Shown here: positions 30,618 through 30,657 of the stretch, piece by piece | How positions within the stretch are numbered: position 1 is the first letter of the stretch | Layout of the letters: each line of letters begins with the position of its first letter | Origin: CAVEFW01 sp964579575 | GTDB taxonomy: Bacteria; Actinomycetota; Coriobacteriia; Coriobacteriales; Eggerthellaceae | Direction: 5' to 3' | Assembly: GCA_964579575.1 (NCBI GenBank) | Contig: CAZOGL010000018.1 | Location: forward strand, 1-30,657 | Length of the DNA: 30,657 bases | The notes under the pieces: generated by a model | Databases searched by the model: none | Seen by the model: the letters and a program-made list of their open reading frames with translations, nothing else | What the model was told of the DNA's origin: nothing | Translations under genes and position numbers: made by a program

Positions 30618-30657
30618 GGTACTGGATTTGATAGAGGGCGTGGCTTGATTGCAATCA

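Overview
The window looks like a piece of a draft, probably metagenome-assembled, genome of a Coriobacteriia-type actinobacterium. The G+C is fairly high (about 55-58% in most genes). There are paired CmpB-type membrane proteins, a secreted S37 peptidase with DUF4214 repeats, a Tat-exported surface protein with an SPxTG-like sorting signal, and DUF4230 proteins. This placement is inferred from gene content; there is no rRNA or marker gene. Three runs of exactly 100 N (11736-11835, 16670-16769, 24999-25098) are scaffold gaps, so distances across them are unknown.

Layout. 75-1795 (minus): two related CmpB-family membrane proteins. 2071-4383 (plus): a secreted S37-type serine peptidase with a DUF4214 tail. 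4463-7882 (minus): an operon of a Nudix hydrolase and a 1000-residue PLD nuclease / SF2 helicase / DUF3427 protein. 8125-9549 (minus) and 9689-10345 (plus): a radical SAM protein divergent from a TetR regulator, with a repeated 10-mer between them. 10382-10541: ten 16-bp tandem units leading into an apparently leaderless flavoprotein gene (10564-11640). 11895-14620 (minus): a CPBP protease, an NCS1 transporter and a tiny one-helix membrane protein coupled to it.

14856-22341 is the most interesting block. A winged-helix/LicC/LicA fusion (minus) lies head-to-head, across a scaffold gap, with a three-gene plus-strand operon: a membrane sulfatase-fold enzyme resembling lipoteichoic acid synthases, a YidC/Oxa1 insertase domain fused to a CDP-glycerol glycerophosphotransferase domain, and an LtrA-family membrane protein. 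Read together, these suggest making, exporting and phosphocholine-decorating a glycerol-phosphate type cell-surface polymer, with polymerase and membrane insertase united in one polypeptide.

22425-27211 (minus) holds a very large Tat-exported, probably sortase-anchored surface protein interrupted by the third gap. 27448-28884 (plus) holds two adjacent DUF4230 proteins, one membrane-anchored and one a lipoprotein, preceded by two abutting perfect palindromes. 28885-29275 has no gene but contains a 65-nt palindrome and a strongly paired leader that runs into the ribosome binding site of an AT-richer DUF2798/CBS membrane protein (29276-30259). The window closes with a truncated Abi_2-family ORF and structured DNA upstream of it.
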